A stretch of DNA of 64,000 bases, taken from the NCBI RefSeq assembly GCF_011752525.1, contig NZ_VWXI01000012.1, positions 124,001 to 188,000 of the forward strand. The letters run 5' to 3'. This stretch comes from Pantoea sp. Cy-639. Its GTDB lineage: Bacteria; Pseudomonadota; Gammaproteobacteria; Pseudomonadales; Pseudomonadaceae. Position 1 is the first letter of the stretch. Each line of letters opens with the position of its first letter. This document shows, piece after piece, positions 18,870-27,745 of this stretch. Below the pieces are notes generated by a model. It made no database searches. It was not told the DNA's origin and saw only the letters and a list, made by a program, of their open reading frames with translations. The position numbers and the translations under genes are program-made.

Positions 18870-19121
18870 ATGAACAACGTTCTGAAATTCTCTGCTCTGG
18901 CTCTGGCCGCAGTTCTGGCTACCGGTTGCAGCAGCGTATCCAAAGAAACCGAAGCTCGTCTGACTGCTACCGAAGACGCAGCAGCTCGCGCCCAGGCTCG
19001 TGCAGACGAAGCCTACCGCAAAGCTGACGACGCTCTGGCAGCTGCTCAGAAGGCTCAGCAGACCGCTGACGAAGCCAACGAGCGCGCACTGCGCATGCTG
19101 GACAAAGCCAGCCGCAAGTAA
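18870..19121 (+). CDS. oprI: Major outer membrane lipoprotein OprI (Lpp-type)
   Basis: An 83-residue murein lipoprotein, one of the most abundant proteins in Pseudomonas. The lipobox LATGC gives a lipidated Cys at residue 20. The mature part is a continuous Ala-rich heptad coiled coil ([20 protein letters not shown] and onward) ending in RMLDKASRK; a C-terminal lysine is the usual link to peptidoglycan. The ATG at 18870 has GAAGGGGAAC upstream. Codons favour GCT, GCA and CGT, unlike its GC-ending neighbours, as expected for very high expression. A strong terminator follows. Confidence 0.97.
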   Translation: MNNVLKFSALALAAVLATGCSSVSKETEARLTATEDAAARAQARADEAYRKADDALAAAQKAQQTADEANERALRMLDKASRK

Positions 19122-19144
19122 TAATCCTCACGGATTATTATGGA

Positions 19145-19172
19145 GCCGACCCACTTGTGGGTCGGCTTTTTT
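19145..19172 (+). terminator. Rho-independent terminator of oprI
   Basis: A perfect 10-bp stem (GCCGACCCAC/GTGGGTCGGC) with a 2-base loop is followed by six Ts, just after the oprI stop. Confidence 0.92.
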
Positions 19173-19248
19173 ATTGCCCAAAGAAATCCATACGGGCAAA
19201 AACGAAAGGGCCTGCACTAAGGCAGGCCCTGAGCAAGTAGGCAATCGC

Positions 19249-20226
19249 TTACTGCAATTCGGGTGGAATGCTCGAAGCGGCAGCGGCTGAAGCACCACCA
19301 TTGGCCGGCACGGCAATCTCCACCGGCATGCCATCTTCGGCAGCGACCACGTCGCGAACCGTGTCCCAGTTCATGCGCAAGTTGTTCGCAAGGTCTTCAC
19401 GCTTGAGCAAGGCATTGATCACCGCGGTGTGCTTGTCGACCACCGACGGATTGCCGTGATCGTCCAGCGGCGTGTGCGCCTCCAGGTACACCTTGCCGCC
19501 ACTGACGCCGAACTTGTAGGGCTCGTTGATGATGCGAACCGGGGTACCCACCGGCACCATCTTCGACAACGCCACCACGTTGTTGTTGAGCATGCGGAAG
19601 CAACCGTGACTGGTACGCATGCCAATGCCGAACTTCTTGTTCGAGCCGTGGATCAGGTAGCCCGGCACACCCAGGGTGAACTTGAACGGCCCCAGCGGGT
19701 TGTCCGGACCGGCCGGCACGACTGTCGGCAGGATGTCGCCATCGGCGGCATGCTCGGCACGGATCGAGGCCGGCGGCGTCCAGGTCGGGTTTGGTGTCTT
19801 GGCGGTGATCCGGGTGTTGGCGATCGGCGACCCCCAGCCTTCACGGCCGATGCCCAGCGGATAGGTGTACACCACGCCCTGCCCTTTCGGGTAGTAGTAC
19901 AGCCGGTACTCGGCGAGGTTGATGACGATGCCTTCGCGTGGCCCCGGCGGCAGGACATAGCGGGTCGGCAGGACGATCTCGGTGCCGGCGCCGGGAAGCC
20001 AGGGGTCGACACCCGGGTTGGCGGCGATCATTTCCAGGTAGCCCAGGTCGTTGGCGGTACCGATGTCGGCGAAGGTGTCCTCGTACTTGGCCTTGATCAC
20101 CCGGACCTGGCCGACGACATCTTCACCGGGCGGCGGCAATGGCAACTCCAGCGCAATGGCGGGGCCGGCGACCAACAGGGCGGCCAGCGAGAGGCGACGG
20201 GCGACGGCAGGAAAGCGCGGCAACAT
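19249..20226 (-). CDS. L,D-transpeptidase (YkuD family, ErfK/YbiS-like)
   Basis: A 325-residue exported enzyme. Residues 1-25 are a signal peptide; a LysM-like region (YEDTFADIGTANDLGYLEMI, then NPGVDPWLPGAGTEIVLP) precedes the YkuD catalytic domain (about 98-235) with the active-site motif HGSNKKFG and TSHGCFRM, including the nucleophilic Cys. Such enzymes cross-link peptidoglycan or attach Lpp-type lipoproteins to it through a terminal lysine. It converges on oprI, whose product ends in Lys, so a lipoprotein-anchoring role is plausible but inferred. Confidence 0.92.
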   Translation of the reverse strand: MLPRFPAVARRLSLAALLVAGPAIALELPLPPPGEDVVGQVRVIKAKYEDTFADIGTANDLGYLEMIAANPGVDPWLPGAGTEIVLPTRYVLPPGPREGIVINLAEYRLYYYPKGQGVVYTYPLGIGREGWGSPIANTRITAKTPNPTWTPPASIRAEHAADGDILPTVVPAGPDNPLGPFKFTLGVPGYLIHGSNKKFGIGMRTSHGCFRMLNNNVVALSKMVPVGTPVRIINEPYKFGVSGGKVYLEAHTPLDDHGNPSVVDKHTAVINALLKREDLANNLRMNWDTVRDVVAAEDGMPVEIAVPANGGASAAAASSIPPELQ

Positions 20227-20344
20227 CCGGTGAATCCTTCGAAAGATCAGTCAAGGGAACGAATTGTACACCCGCGCCGAAACAAGCGGGAGGCATCAGC
20301 CAGACGCAAGCGTTGCAGATGATGAAAGGTACGTCTGGCAGCGC

Positions 20345-20626
20345 CTAGAGCTCCGGCCAGATCGGTCGCATGCCGCGACGCTGGGCATCGAGGATCGCCC
20401 GGCACAGCGGACACAGGCGCTCGTCGCGATAGACCGAACGCTCGACGCCCGACCAGCGCGGTTGCGCCGGCAACAGGCCACCGCACAAGGTGCGATCGAC
20501 CGGCACGCCCAGTTCGAGCTGGCGCGCGGCCAGGTGGATGCGCACTTCCTGGCAGGCAAACAGGTCCAGCTGTTCGTCAGGCTCGATCAGTTGGTAGGCG
20601 TACAGGGACCAGGCGGGGCGCGGCAT
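20345..20626 (-). CDS. Small conserved hypothetical protein with CPLC motif
   Basis: About 93 residues; not recognised. It contains VDRTLCGGLLPAQPRWSG and ERLCPLCRAIL: a C-x2-C pair plus an earlier Cys that could bind a metal or be redox active. Start is uncertain: ATG 20626 (MPRPAWSLYAYQL) is chosen because the sequence becomes protein-like there, but ATG 20656 is possible; neither has a clear ribosome site. It lies between the L,D-transpeptidase and tesA, on the same strand as both. Confidence 0.65.
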   Translation of the reverse strand: MPRPAWSLYAYQLIEPDEQLDLFACQEVRIHLAARQLELGVPVDRTLCGGLLPAQPRWSGVERSVYRDERLCPLCRAILDAQRRGMRPIWPEL

Positions 20627-20684
20627 CGGGGGCACTCGAAACGGGGGGCGCAACATTAGCCGAAAGCGGCCCCCGATAAAAGCG

Positions 20685-21290
20685 TCACAGCAAGGGTTTT
20701 ATCGCCGGCCAGGCATTTTCCAGCAAGCGTGGCTGGGCGGCCGGGGTCGGGTGGATGCCATCGGCCTGCATCAGCTCCGGCACACCCCCGACGCCTTCGA
20801 GGAAGAACGGCACCAGCGGCACCTGCTTGTCCTTGGCCAACTGCTCATAGACGCCGGCAAAGGCCGTGGTATAGCGCACGCCATAATTCGGCGGCAGACG
20901 CATGCCCAGCAGCACGACCCGCGCACCGGCCTCACGCGCCCGGTCGATCATCGACGCAAGATTCTGTTGCAATTGCTCCGGCGGCTGTCCGCGCAAGCCA
21001 TCGTTGCCTCCCAGCTCCAGCACCACAAGGGCCGGCTTGTGCGCCGCAAGCAGCGCCGGCAGGCGCGCCTGACCACCTGCGCTGGTGTCGCCGCTGATCG
21101 AAGCGTTGATCACCTGATCGTCGAAACCTTCATCCTTCAGGCGCTGCTGCAACAGGTTGACCCACCCCTGGCGGGTATCCAGGCCAAAACCTGCGCTGAT
21201 ACTATCGCCGACAACCAGCAACGTTCCCGCCGCCGCGCCCTGGGCCAGGCAACACAGGGCCAGCCCGGCACTCAGCCACCACATTCGCAT
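20685..21290 (-). CDS. tesA: Arylesterase / acyl-CoA thioesterase I, TesA-type GDSL hydrolase
   Basis: A 201-residue periplasmic SGNH hydrolase acting on acyl esters and thioesters. It has a signal peptide (MRMWWLSAGLALCCLAQGAA) and the four blocks GDSISAGFG, SGDTSAGG, GGNDGLRG and DGIHPTPAAQ, giving the Ser-Asp-His triad. ATG 21290 has GGAGA five bases upstream. It is divergent from the ybbA-like gene with only 10 bp between start codons, the same arrangement as tesA/ybbA in E. coli. Confidence 0.94.
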   Translation of the reverse strand: MRMWWLSAGLALCCLAQGAAAGTLLVVGDSISAGFGLDTRQGWVNLLQQRLKDEGFDDQVINASISGDTSAGGQARLPALLAAHKPALVVLELGGNDGLRGQPPEQLQQNLASMIDRAREAGARVVLLGMRLPPNYGVRYTTAFAGVYEQLAKDKQVPLVPFFLEGVGGVPELMQADGIHPTPAAQPRLLENAWPAIKPLL

Positions 21291-21300
21291 CGGATTCTCC

Positions 21301-21984
21301 ATGGGCCCAAGCATTCTCGTTGCGCAGAACCTTAGCAAAGTGGTCCCCAGCGCGGAAGGCGACCTGACCATCCTCCACGCCCTCTCCCTCGACCTCGCCC
21401 AGGGCGACAGCCTGGCCATCGTCGGCGCCTCCGGCTCCGGCAAGTCGACGCTGCTGGGCCTGCTCGCGGGGCTCGACCAGCCCAGCGCCGGCAAGGTGCT
21501 CCTGGCCGGCCATGACCTCGGCCCGCTGGACGAGGACCAGCGCGCCCGGGTGCGCGCCGAACATGTCGGCTTCGTGTTCCAGTCGTTCCAACTGCTCGAC
21601 AGCCTCAACGCCCTGGAAAACGTCATGCTGCCGCTGGAGCTCGATGGCCGTCGCGACGCCCGCGAGCAGGCCCGCGACCTGCTCGAACGGGTCGGCCTGG
21701 GCAAGCGCCTGAGCCACACGCCACGCCAGCTCTCCGGTGGCGAGCAGCAGCGGGTGGCGATCGCCCGGGCCTTCGCGGCACACCCTGCAGTGCTGTTCGC
21801 CGACGAGCCCACCGGCAATCTCGACAGCCACACCGGCGAGCGCATCAGCGACCTGTTGTTCGAACTCAACCAGGAGCGCGGCACCACGCTGGTGCTGGTC
21901 ACCCACGACGAGCGCCTGGCCCGACGCTGCCAGCGCCTGATCCGCCTGGATGCCGGTCGCCTGGTGGCGCCCCTGGAGCCCTGA
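21301..21984 (+). CDS. ABC transporter ATP-binding protein (YbbA family)
   Basis: A 227-residue ATPase of the LolD/MacB-type group. Walker A is GASGSGKSTLLGLLAG, the signature LSGGEQQRVAIARAFA and Walker B VLFADEPTGNLDS. Its stop overlaps the start of the permease gene (TGATG). With the permease it forms a YbbA-YbbP complex, a type VII-like ABC system that in this family works on envelope or lipid-related substrates rather than import. The ATG at 21301 is 10 bp from the divergent tesA start, so each gene's promoter must lie within the other's coding region. Confidence 0.93.
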   Translation: MGPSILVAQNLSKVVPSAEGDLTILHALSLDLAQGDSLAIVGASGSGKSTLLGLLAGLDQPSAGKVLLAGHDLGPLDEDQRARVRAEHVGFVFQSFQLLDSLNALENVMLPLELDGRRDAREQARDLLERVGLGKRLSHTPRQLSGGEQQRVAIARAFAAHPAVLFADEPTGNLDSHTGERISDLLFELNQERGTTLVLVTHDERLARRCQRLIRLDAGRLVAPLEP

Positions 21985-24491
21985 TGACCCGCCTGTCTTT
22001 CCGGCGCCTGTGCGCCCTGTCGCTGCGCCAGCTGTTGCGCGACGCCCGCGCCAGCGAAGTGCGCGTACTGTTCTTCGCCTTGATGGTCGCGGTGGCGGCC
22101 AGCACCGCCATCGGCTTTTTCGGCGCCCGCCTGAACGGTGCCATGCAGTTGCGCGCCAGTGAATTCCTGGGCGCCGACCTGGTGCTGCAAGGCAGTGCGC
22201 CGGCCAGCGCCGCGCAGATCGCCGAGGGCACCGCGCTCGGGTTGCAGCACGCCCGCGCAGTGGAGTTCACCAGCGTGGTCGGCGCCGACAGCGGCATCCA
22301 GCTGTCGAGCATCAAGGCCGTCGACCCGGCCTATCCACTGCGCGGCCAGTTGCGCAGCGCGGCAACTCCCTATGGCGAGGAAACGCCTGGCGGCAGTCCG
22401 GCACCGGGCGAGGCCTGGGTCGAACCGCGCCTGCTGGTCGCCCTGGGCCTGTCGATCGGCGACAGCCTCGACGTGGGGATGAAAACCCTGCGCCTGAGCC
22501 GCGTGCTGACTTACGAACCGGATCGCGCCAACAACTTCTACAGCCTCACCCCGCGGGTGCTGATGAGCCTCGCCGACCTCGACGCCACCGGCGTGATCCA
22601 GCCCGGTAGCCGGGTCAGCTACCGCGACCTCTGGCGCGGCGAACCCGATGCCCTGGGAGCGTACCGCCAGGCCAGCGAGAAGCGCCTCGCGGCCAGCCAG
22701 CGCCTGCTCGACACCCGCGACGGCAACCGCCAGATCGGCGGCGCCCTGGGCAAGGCCGAGCGGTACCTGAACATGGCCAGCCTGGTGGCAGTGCTGCTGG
22801 CCGGCGTCGCCGTGGCCCTGTCGGCCAGTCGCTACGCCTCCAGGCGCCTGGATGCCAGCGCGCTGCTACGCTGCCTGGGGCTGTCACGCCACCAGACGCT
22901 GGGCCTGTACTGCCTGCAACTGGCCATGCTCGGCGCAGTGGCGGCACTGGCCGGCGCCCTGCTCGGCTGGCTGGCGCAACTGGGGCTGTTCGCCCTGCTC
23001 GCCGGCCTGCTGCCGAGCCAGGTGCCGCCCGGAGGTGTTGTTCCGGCACTGGCCGGCATCGGCACCGGGCTGGTAGCGCTGGCCGGCTTCGCCCTGCCGC
23101 CACTGGCCGCCCTGGGCCGCGTGCCGCCGCTGCGTGTGCTGCGTCGCGATCAGTTGCCGGTCCCGACCAGCAGTTGGCTGGTATATGGCACCGCCCTGCT
23201 GGCCCTGGGGCTGATCATGTGGCGCCTGAGCCTCGACCTGCTGCTGACCTTCGCCCTGCTCGGCGGTGGCCTGCTTGCCGCCCTGCTGCTCGGCGGGTTG
23301 CTCCTGCTGGGACTGCGCAGCCTGCGCACGTTGCTGGCCGGCGCGCCGCTCGCCTGGCGCCTGGGCCTCGGCCAACTGTTGCGGCATCCGCTGGCCGCTG
23401 CCGGCCAGGCCCTGGCCTTCGGCCTGATCCTGCTGGCCATGGGCCTGGTGGCCTTGCTGCGCGCCGAGCTGCTGGACACCTGGCAAGCGCAATTGCCCAA
23501 GGACGCACCCAACCACTTCGCCCTGAACATCCTCGCCGACGAGCGCCAGCCGTTCGCCGCACGCCTGGCGCAGATCAACGCCAGCGCCGCCCCGCTCTAC
23601 CCGGTGATCCCTGGGCGCCTGATCGAGATCAACGGCCAGCCAGTGCGCCAGTTGGTGAGCAAGGAGTCCACCGGCGAGCGGGCGATCCAGCGCGACCTCA
23701 GCCTGACCTGGGCCGCCGAGCTCCCCCAGGGCAACACCCTGAGCGCCGGCCAGTGGTGGCAACCGGCAGTCCCTGCGGATGGGATACCCGGGGTATCGGT
23801 GGAAGCAGAGCTGGCGCAAAGCCTCAAGTTGAACCTCGGCGACCTGCTGACCTTCGACATCGGCGGTGATCAGCGCCAGGCGCGGGTGAGCAGCCTGCGC
23901 AGCGTGCACTGGGACAGTTTCCAGCCCAACTTCTACATGATCTTCCAGCCCGGCACCTTGCAGGGGCTGCCCGCCACCTATCTGACCAGCTTCTACCTGC
24001 CCCCGGGGCACGACCAGGACGTCGTCGCACTGTCACGGGCCTTCCCGGCGGCGACCATCCTCCAGGTCGACGCCTTGCTCGCCCAGCTACGCAGCATCCT
24101 TGCCCAGGTCACGCTGGCAGTGGAATACGTGCTGCTGTTCGTCCTCGCGGCAGGGCTGGCGGTCCTGTTCGCCGGCCTGCAGGCAACCCTTGACGAGCGA
24201 ATCCGCCAGGGCGCCCTGCTGCGCGCCCTCGGGGCGCCGCGACCGCTGCTGGTCAAGGCACGACGCATCGAGTTCGGCTTGCTGGGCGCGGTCAGCGGGC
24301 TGCTGGCCGCGCTGGGCTGCGAGCTGATCACCTGGGGCTTGTACCGCTATGCGTTCGACCTGCAATGGGCACCCCACCCGTGGCTGCTGACGCTGCCGCT
24401 GGCCGGCGCAGTGCTGGTCGGCGGCGCCGGTGTGATCGGCACCCGCCGAGCGCTCAATGCCAGCCCGCTGGCGGTATTGCGCGAAGGTTGA
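21984..24491 (+). CDS. FtsX-like ABC transporter permease (YbbP family)
   Basis: An 835-residue inner-membrane permease. A first transmembrane helix (FFALMVAVAASTAIGFF, about 29-46) is followed by a periplasmic domain, four central helices (VAVLLAGVAVALSA and onward), further hydrophobic helices near residues 395-500, a second periplasmic domain and C-terminal FtsX-type helices (VEYVLLFVLAAGLAVLFAG). This double-FtsX layout is usual for YbbP. It is translationally coupled to the ATPase. In this family the pair is thought to extract or process membrane lipids; the substrate here is unknown. Confidence 0.92.
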   Translation: MTRLSFRRLCALSLRQLLRDARASEVRVLFFALMVAVAASTAIGFFGARLNGAMQLRASEFLGADLVLQGSAPASAAQIAEGTALGLQHARAVEFTSVVGADSGIQLSSIKAVDPAYPLRGQLRSAATPYGEETPGGSPAPGEAWVEPRLLVALGLSIGDSLDVGMKTLRLSRVLTYEPDRANNFYSLTPRVLMSLADLDATGVIQPGSRVSYRDLWRGEPDALGAYRQASEKRLAASQRLLDTRDGNRQIGGALGKAERYLNMASLVAVLLAGVAVALSASRYASRRLDASALLRCLGLSRHQTLGLYCLQLAMLGAVAALAGALLGWLAQLGLFALLAGLLPSQVPPGGVVPALAGIGTGLVALAGFALPPLAALGRVPPLRVLRRDQLPVPTSSWLVYGTALLALGLIMWRLSLDLLLTFALLGGGLLAALLLGGLLLLGLRSLRTLLAGAPLAWRLGLGQLLRHPLAAAGQALAFGLILLAMGLVALLRAELLDTWQAQLPKDAPNHFALNILADERQPFAARLAQINASAAPLYPVIPGRLIEINGQPVRQLVSKESTGERAIQRDLSLTWAAELPQGNTLSAGQWWQPAVPADGIPGVSVEAELAQSLKLNLGDLLTFDIGGDQRQARVSSLRSVHWDSFQPNFYMIFQPGTLQGLPATYLTSFYLPPGHDQDVVALSRAFPAATILQVDALLAQLRSILAQVTLAVEYVLLFVLAAGLAVLFAGLQATLDERIRQGALLRALGAPRPLLVKARRIEFGLLGAVSGLLAALGCELITWGLYRYAFDLQWAPHPWLLTLPLAGAVLVGGAGVIGTRRALNASPLAVLREG

Positions 24492-24527
24492 GGCGCAGGG
24501 GGAGATCGTGGGGCGGGCGTGGCGACG

Positions 24528-25001
24528 CTACAGGTTGTAGCGAACCGAATTCACGTACCAGGTCGCTTCGCCAGTCGGCGTATGCACCAGTACCTCGTCG
24601 CCCTCCTCTTTCTTGAGCAAGGCGCGGGCCATGGGCGAGTCGATGGAAATGTAGTCGTTGCGCCCATGGATCTCGTCATAGCCGACGATGCGAAACTTCA
24701 ATTGCTCGCCATCGTCGTTCTCGATCTCCACCCAGGCGCCGAAGAACACCCGCCCCTCCTGCTGCGGCGAATAGGCGACCACCTTGACGTCCTCGAGACG
24801 CTTGCGCAGGTAGCGCACCCGGCGGTCGATCTCACGCAGCAGCTTCTTGTTGTACTGGTAGTCGGCATTCTCGCTGCGATCCCCCAGCGATGCCGCCCAG
24901 GTGACCTTCTGGGTGATTTCCGGGCGATAGACCCGCCACAGGTGGTCGAGCTCCTTCTTCAGGGCCTCATGACCTTCCGTCGTGATGATGTTGGTGCTCA
25001 A
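24528..25001 (-). CDS. greB: Transcription elongation factor GreB
   Basis: Rescues backtracked RNA polymerase by stimulating transcript cleavage. The 157-residue protein has the N-terminal coiled coil with acidic tip (GDRSENADYQYNKKLLREID) and the C-terminal FKBP-like domain (RIVGYDEIHGRNDYISIDSP, then ARALLKKEEGDEV). The likely start is TTG at 25001 (STNIITTEGHEAL), which has GGAGAC upstream; the ATG eight codons earlier lacks a ribosome site and adds residues unlike the family. It converges with ybbP across 36 bp. Confidence 0.94.
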   Translation of the reverse strand: MSTNIITTEGHEALKKELDHLWRVYRPEITQKVTWAASLGDRSENADYQYNKKLLREIDRRVRYLRKRLEDVKVVAYSPQQEGRVFFGAWVEIENDDGEQLKFRIVGYDEIHGRNDYISIDSPMARALLKKEEGDEVLVHTPTGEATWYVNSVRYNL

Positions 25002-25089
25002 CGGCTGTCTCCTCAGTCCATCCACGGCAAGCGCCTGGCGCCCGCCGGGTGACCGAGCTTAACCAAAAAACGAGCGGGTGACATGTCGC

Positions 25090-25398
25090 TCAGGGGCGGG
25101 TGATCAGGCCTTGGCGGGCGATACGGGTCAACTGCCCGATCACTTCGGCGGCATCCTGCGCTGCCGGTGCCTGGATCACGGCCAAGTCGAAACGGTCGTT
25201 GCCGTACTGCTCGAGCTGATCGCAGGTGGCCAGGAACTGGATGAGGAATGCGCGTGCCTGCCCCTTGCGCCGGGAAAAACCGTCGAGATTGCGCAAGAGC
25301 GTGGGTTGATGCTGGCCGCCGAGCAGGATGCGCGGGGTACGGGAAGCCTGATCTTCAGGCAGGGGGGTCAAACAGACACTGGTACGTGGGCAACTCAT
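25090..25398 (-). CDS. Conserved hypothetical protein, about 102 aa
   Basis: Not recognised. The C-terminal half (RFDLAVIQAPAAQDAAEVIGQLTRIARQGL) looks like an alpha/beta fragment; the N-terminal half is rich in Thr, Pro and Arg. No signal peptide or membrane segment. The ATG at 25398 has a GGAGAGAG ribosome site, which supports a real gene. It lies just upstream of greB on the same strand with a 90-bp gap. Confidence 0.6.
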   Translation of the reverse strand: MSCPRTSVCLTPLPEDQASRTPRILLGGQHQPTLLRNLDGFSRRKGQARAFLIQFLATCDQLEQYGNDRFDLAVIQAPAAQDAAEVIGQLTRIARQGLITRP

Positions 25399-25555
25399 GG
25401 AGTCTCTCTCCGCCTCGCCGATCCTGCTGGGCAGCGGTGGGAGGCGTCACCGAACCAGCGCTTTAGCGGTATTTCGGACGACCCGGTGGGGGCTGTCCCG
25501 CGCCCCGCAAGTAGCTGTTTAAATCGGCGCAATCCGTATGCTAGAGGGACACGCG

Positions 25556-25610
25556 CCAAGGTGCAAGCTGCACGTCGATGACTTTCGACTACTTGCAGCT
25601 TGCACCTTGG
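25556..25610. repeat. Long perfect inverted repeat (17-bp arms)
   Basis: CCAAGGTGCAAGCTGCA is repeated as its reverse complement after 21 bases; inside the loop GTCGA and TCGAC can pair as well. It sits in the 228-bp gap between the DoxX-like gene and the small unknown gene, ending 17 bp before the DoxX-like stop. There is no T-run. GCTTGCAGC-type sequences are known intergenic repeats in fluorescent pseudomonads. Confidence 0.75.
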
Positions 25611-25626
25611 TTGGCACACCTGAGCT

Positions 25627-26061
25627 TCAGCGTGCGATCAGACGATCCAGCGACAGGCGGCCCGCACCTTCGATCAGCACCGCCACGCTGCCGGCCAGCA
25701 GTGCCAGGGCGAACTCATAGCCGTTGTTGGACATGAACAGACCGTTGTGGATATGCACCGAGAAAATGGCCACCACCAGGGTCACGGTCAGCACCAGCGC
25801 CGCCGGACGGGCCAGCAGGCCGACCACCAGGGCCAGGCCGCCGAAGAACTCGGCACTGCCGGACAGCAGGGCCATCAGGTAGCCCGGCGCCAGGCCGATG
25901 CTTTCCATCCACTGACCAGTACCTTCCAGGCCGTAGCCGCCGAACAGGCCGAACAGCTTCTGCGCACCATGGGCCATGAAGATGATACCGACCAGGATGC
26001 GCACGACGCTCAGGCCGAAACCGGCACGGGTAGCGAACAGGGCTTTGAGGGAGTGATTCAT
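25627..26061 (-). CDS. DoxX family membrane protein
   Basis: A 144-residue inner-membrane protein with four hydrophobic helices: VVRILVGIIFMAHGAQKLFG near 18-37, AEFFGGLALVVGLLARP, ALVLTVTLVVAIFSVHIH and EFALALLAGSVAVLIEG. This matches the DoxX/DoxD family, where some members couple to quinone or thiosulfate redox chemistry, but most bacterial ones are uncharacterised. The ATG at 26061 has a CAAGGAAAC site. The 109-bp upstream gap is strongly AT-rich and probably holds its promoter. Confidence 0.9.
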   Translation of the reverse strand: MNHSLKALFATRAGFGLSVVRILVGIIFMAHGAQKLFGLFGGYGLEGTGQWMESIGLAPGYLMALLSGSAEFFGGLALVVGLLARPAALVLTVTLVVAIFSVHIHNGLFMSNNGYEFALALLAGSVAVLIEGAGRLSLDRLIAR

Positions 26062-26170
26062 GATGCGTTTCCTTGAGTGAGCAGGTGTGTTGGATGAGCG
26101 CCATCCTAATCAAATTAACGAATAATAAAATGGCAAAAAATGCGCATTAATTATCGATGAATTCAATTGT

Positions 26171-27577
26171 TCAGCGCTTGGCCACTCGCTCCAGGGACGC
26201 CCGCTCGCGATTGAACGCCAGGAAGTACTTGTTCACGCTATTGACGAAATTCACCGGCCCCATGCCCACCTGCTCCATGGCCACACGCTCGGTCTGGAAG
26301 AACCACTGGTTGCCGTTGAGCCCGCGACGCCGGGCCTCGGCACGCATGGCCTGGACACGTTCCGGGCCAAGGTTGTAGGCGGCGAGGATGAACGCCATGC
26401 GCTCGCGCTCGTTGAGTTGGGGGCTGGCGAAGAACTTGCGGCGGATCATCGCCAGGTAGCGTGCACTGGCCTGGACATTGCCATCGACCGTGGCGGTATT
26501 GCTGATACCGACGCGCTGGGCCGCCGACGGCGTGATCTGCATCAGCCCATGGGCACCGCCCGAGCCGCGGGCATTCGGATTCAGCGTCGACTCCTTGAAC
26601 GCCAGGGCCGCCAGGTTGAGCCAATCGATCTGTTGGGCACCACCATGCTTCTGCAATACCGGGCGCAATGATTCCAGACGCTGGCGATCCTGGCGCGCCA
26701 GCGGATTGTGCACCCGGTACTGGCGCCGGTAGATGCGCTCGAACGCGGCGTCCTGGTTCTCCGGCGCCCGATAACTGGCGAGGAAGCGGTCGACCGCAGC
26801 CTTGAACAGCGGTGCATCGCGGCGCACATACCAGCGCATGGCGCCAGGCTGGGCCAGGTGCAGGCGGGTGTCCAGGCGCAGACGCGGCATCACCCGTGCC
26901 CAGCGCTGGGCGATCGGCCGTTCGACCACCGTCAGCGGATAGATGCCGGCCTGGACCATCTCCAGCACATCCTCCACGGCCAGGCTTGGATCGACCCATT
27001 CGACCTTGATTGGCGCCCGCTTGCGCAAGGCCAACTGCTGGTTGATCACCTCGATCGCCGCGCCAGCGGCGCTGGCACTGGTCAAGGCCACGGTACGCCC
27101 GGACAACTGCTCGACCCGGCTGTAGCTGCGCTCGCCCTTGCGCCCTACCAGCAGCAAGGGCACCTGGTCGAGCACTGGTGCGCTGGCTTCGACGCCGCGC
27201 ACCTGGGCGGGATCGAGCAATTCGCCCGGCGCGGCAAGATCGCCCTCGCCACGCTGCAAGGCGCCCAGCAACTGCTCCTTGGCCCGCGGGATGATCTTCA
27301 GCTCGATGCCCTTGCCGTCGGCTACCCGGGCATTGAGATAGTGCTCCAGCGCACGCAGGCGGTAGTACTCGACCCCTACCGGCTCGCCCTTGACCTCCCC
27401 GGAGCTGTTGCGGCTCTGGTTGACCAGCACCCGCACCACCCGGCTGCTACGCATCTGTTCCAGATCGCGGGCCTTGGCCACCGGCACATGCTGCTTTGGC
27501 CCAGGCTGCGCGGCATGCGCCGGCACCGTGGCCAGCAGCCCGGAAATCAACAGGGTCGACAACAGGATTCGCAACAT
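26171..27577 (-). CDS. MltF-like membrane-bound lytic transglycosylase
   Basis: A 468-residue periplasmic peptidoglycan-cleaving enzyme. After a signal peptide (MLRILLSTLLISGLLA, cut near AHA-AQ) comes a solute-binding-protein-like domain (about 45-275, RVVRVLVNQSRN to RFLASY) and a lytic transglycosylase SLT domain (about 315-450) with the catalytic Glu in FKESTLNPNARG, then GAHGLMQITPSAA and AAYNLGPERV. The two-domain order is that of MltF, in which the first domain senses muropeptides. The gene is monocistronic here. Confidence 0.88.
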   Translation of the reverse strand: MLRILLSTLLISGLLATVPAHAAQPGPKQHVPVAKARDLEQMRSSRVVRVLVNQSRNSSGEVKGEPVGVEYYRLRALEHYLNARVADGKGIELKIIPRAKEQLLGALQRGEGDLAAPGELLDPAQVRGVEASAPVLDQVPLLLVGRKGERSYSRVEQLSGRTVALTSASAAGAAIEVINQQLALRKRAPIKVEWVDPSLAVEDVLEMVQAGIYPLTVVERPIAQRWARVMPRLRLDTRLHLAQPGAMRWYVRRDAPLFKAAVDRFLASYRAPENQDAAFERIYRRQYRVHNPLARQDRQRLESLRPVLQKHGGAQQIDWLNLAALAFKESTLNPNARGSGGAHGLMQITPSAAQRVGISNTATVDGNVQASARYLAMIRRKFFASPQLNERERMAFILAAYNLGPERVQAMRAEARRRGLNGNQWFFQTERVAMEQVGMGPVNFVNSVNKYFLAFNRERASLERVAKR

Positions 27578-27745
27578 GGGATTGAGGTCCGTGGGCGATT
27601 GACAGGCACCCGGGACTTACCAGGCGCGGAGGTCGTTCCATGACAAAAGACGCTAAAAGACCGCAGCAAACGTTTGAAGTTCTGGGCTTTTTCGCAAATT
27701 CCGGGATTTTGCTATGCTGGCCGCCCCGCGGCACGAGGTAGCACC

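Noticed and set aside
20685..22250. 521-codon version of tesA extending through the divergent ATPase gene
   Set aside because: The added N-terminus is antisense to ybbA; the signal peptide and ribosome site define the start at 21290.
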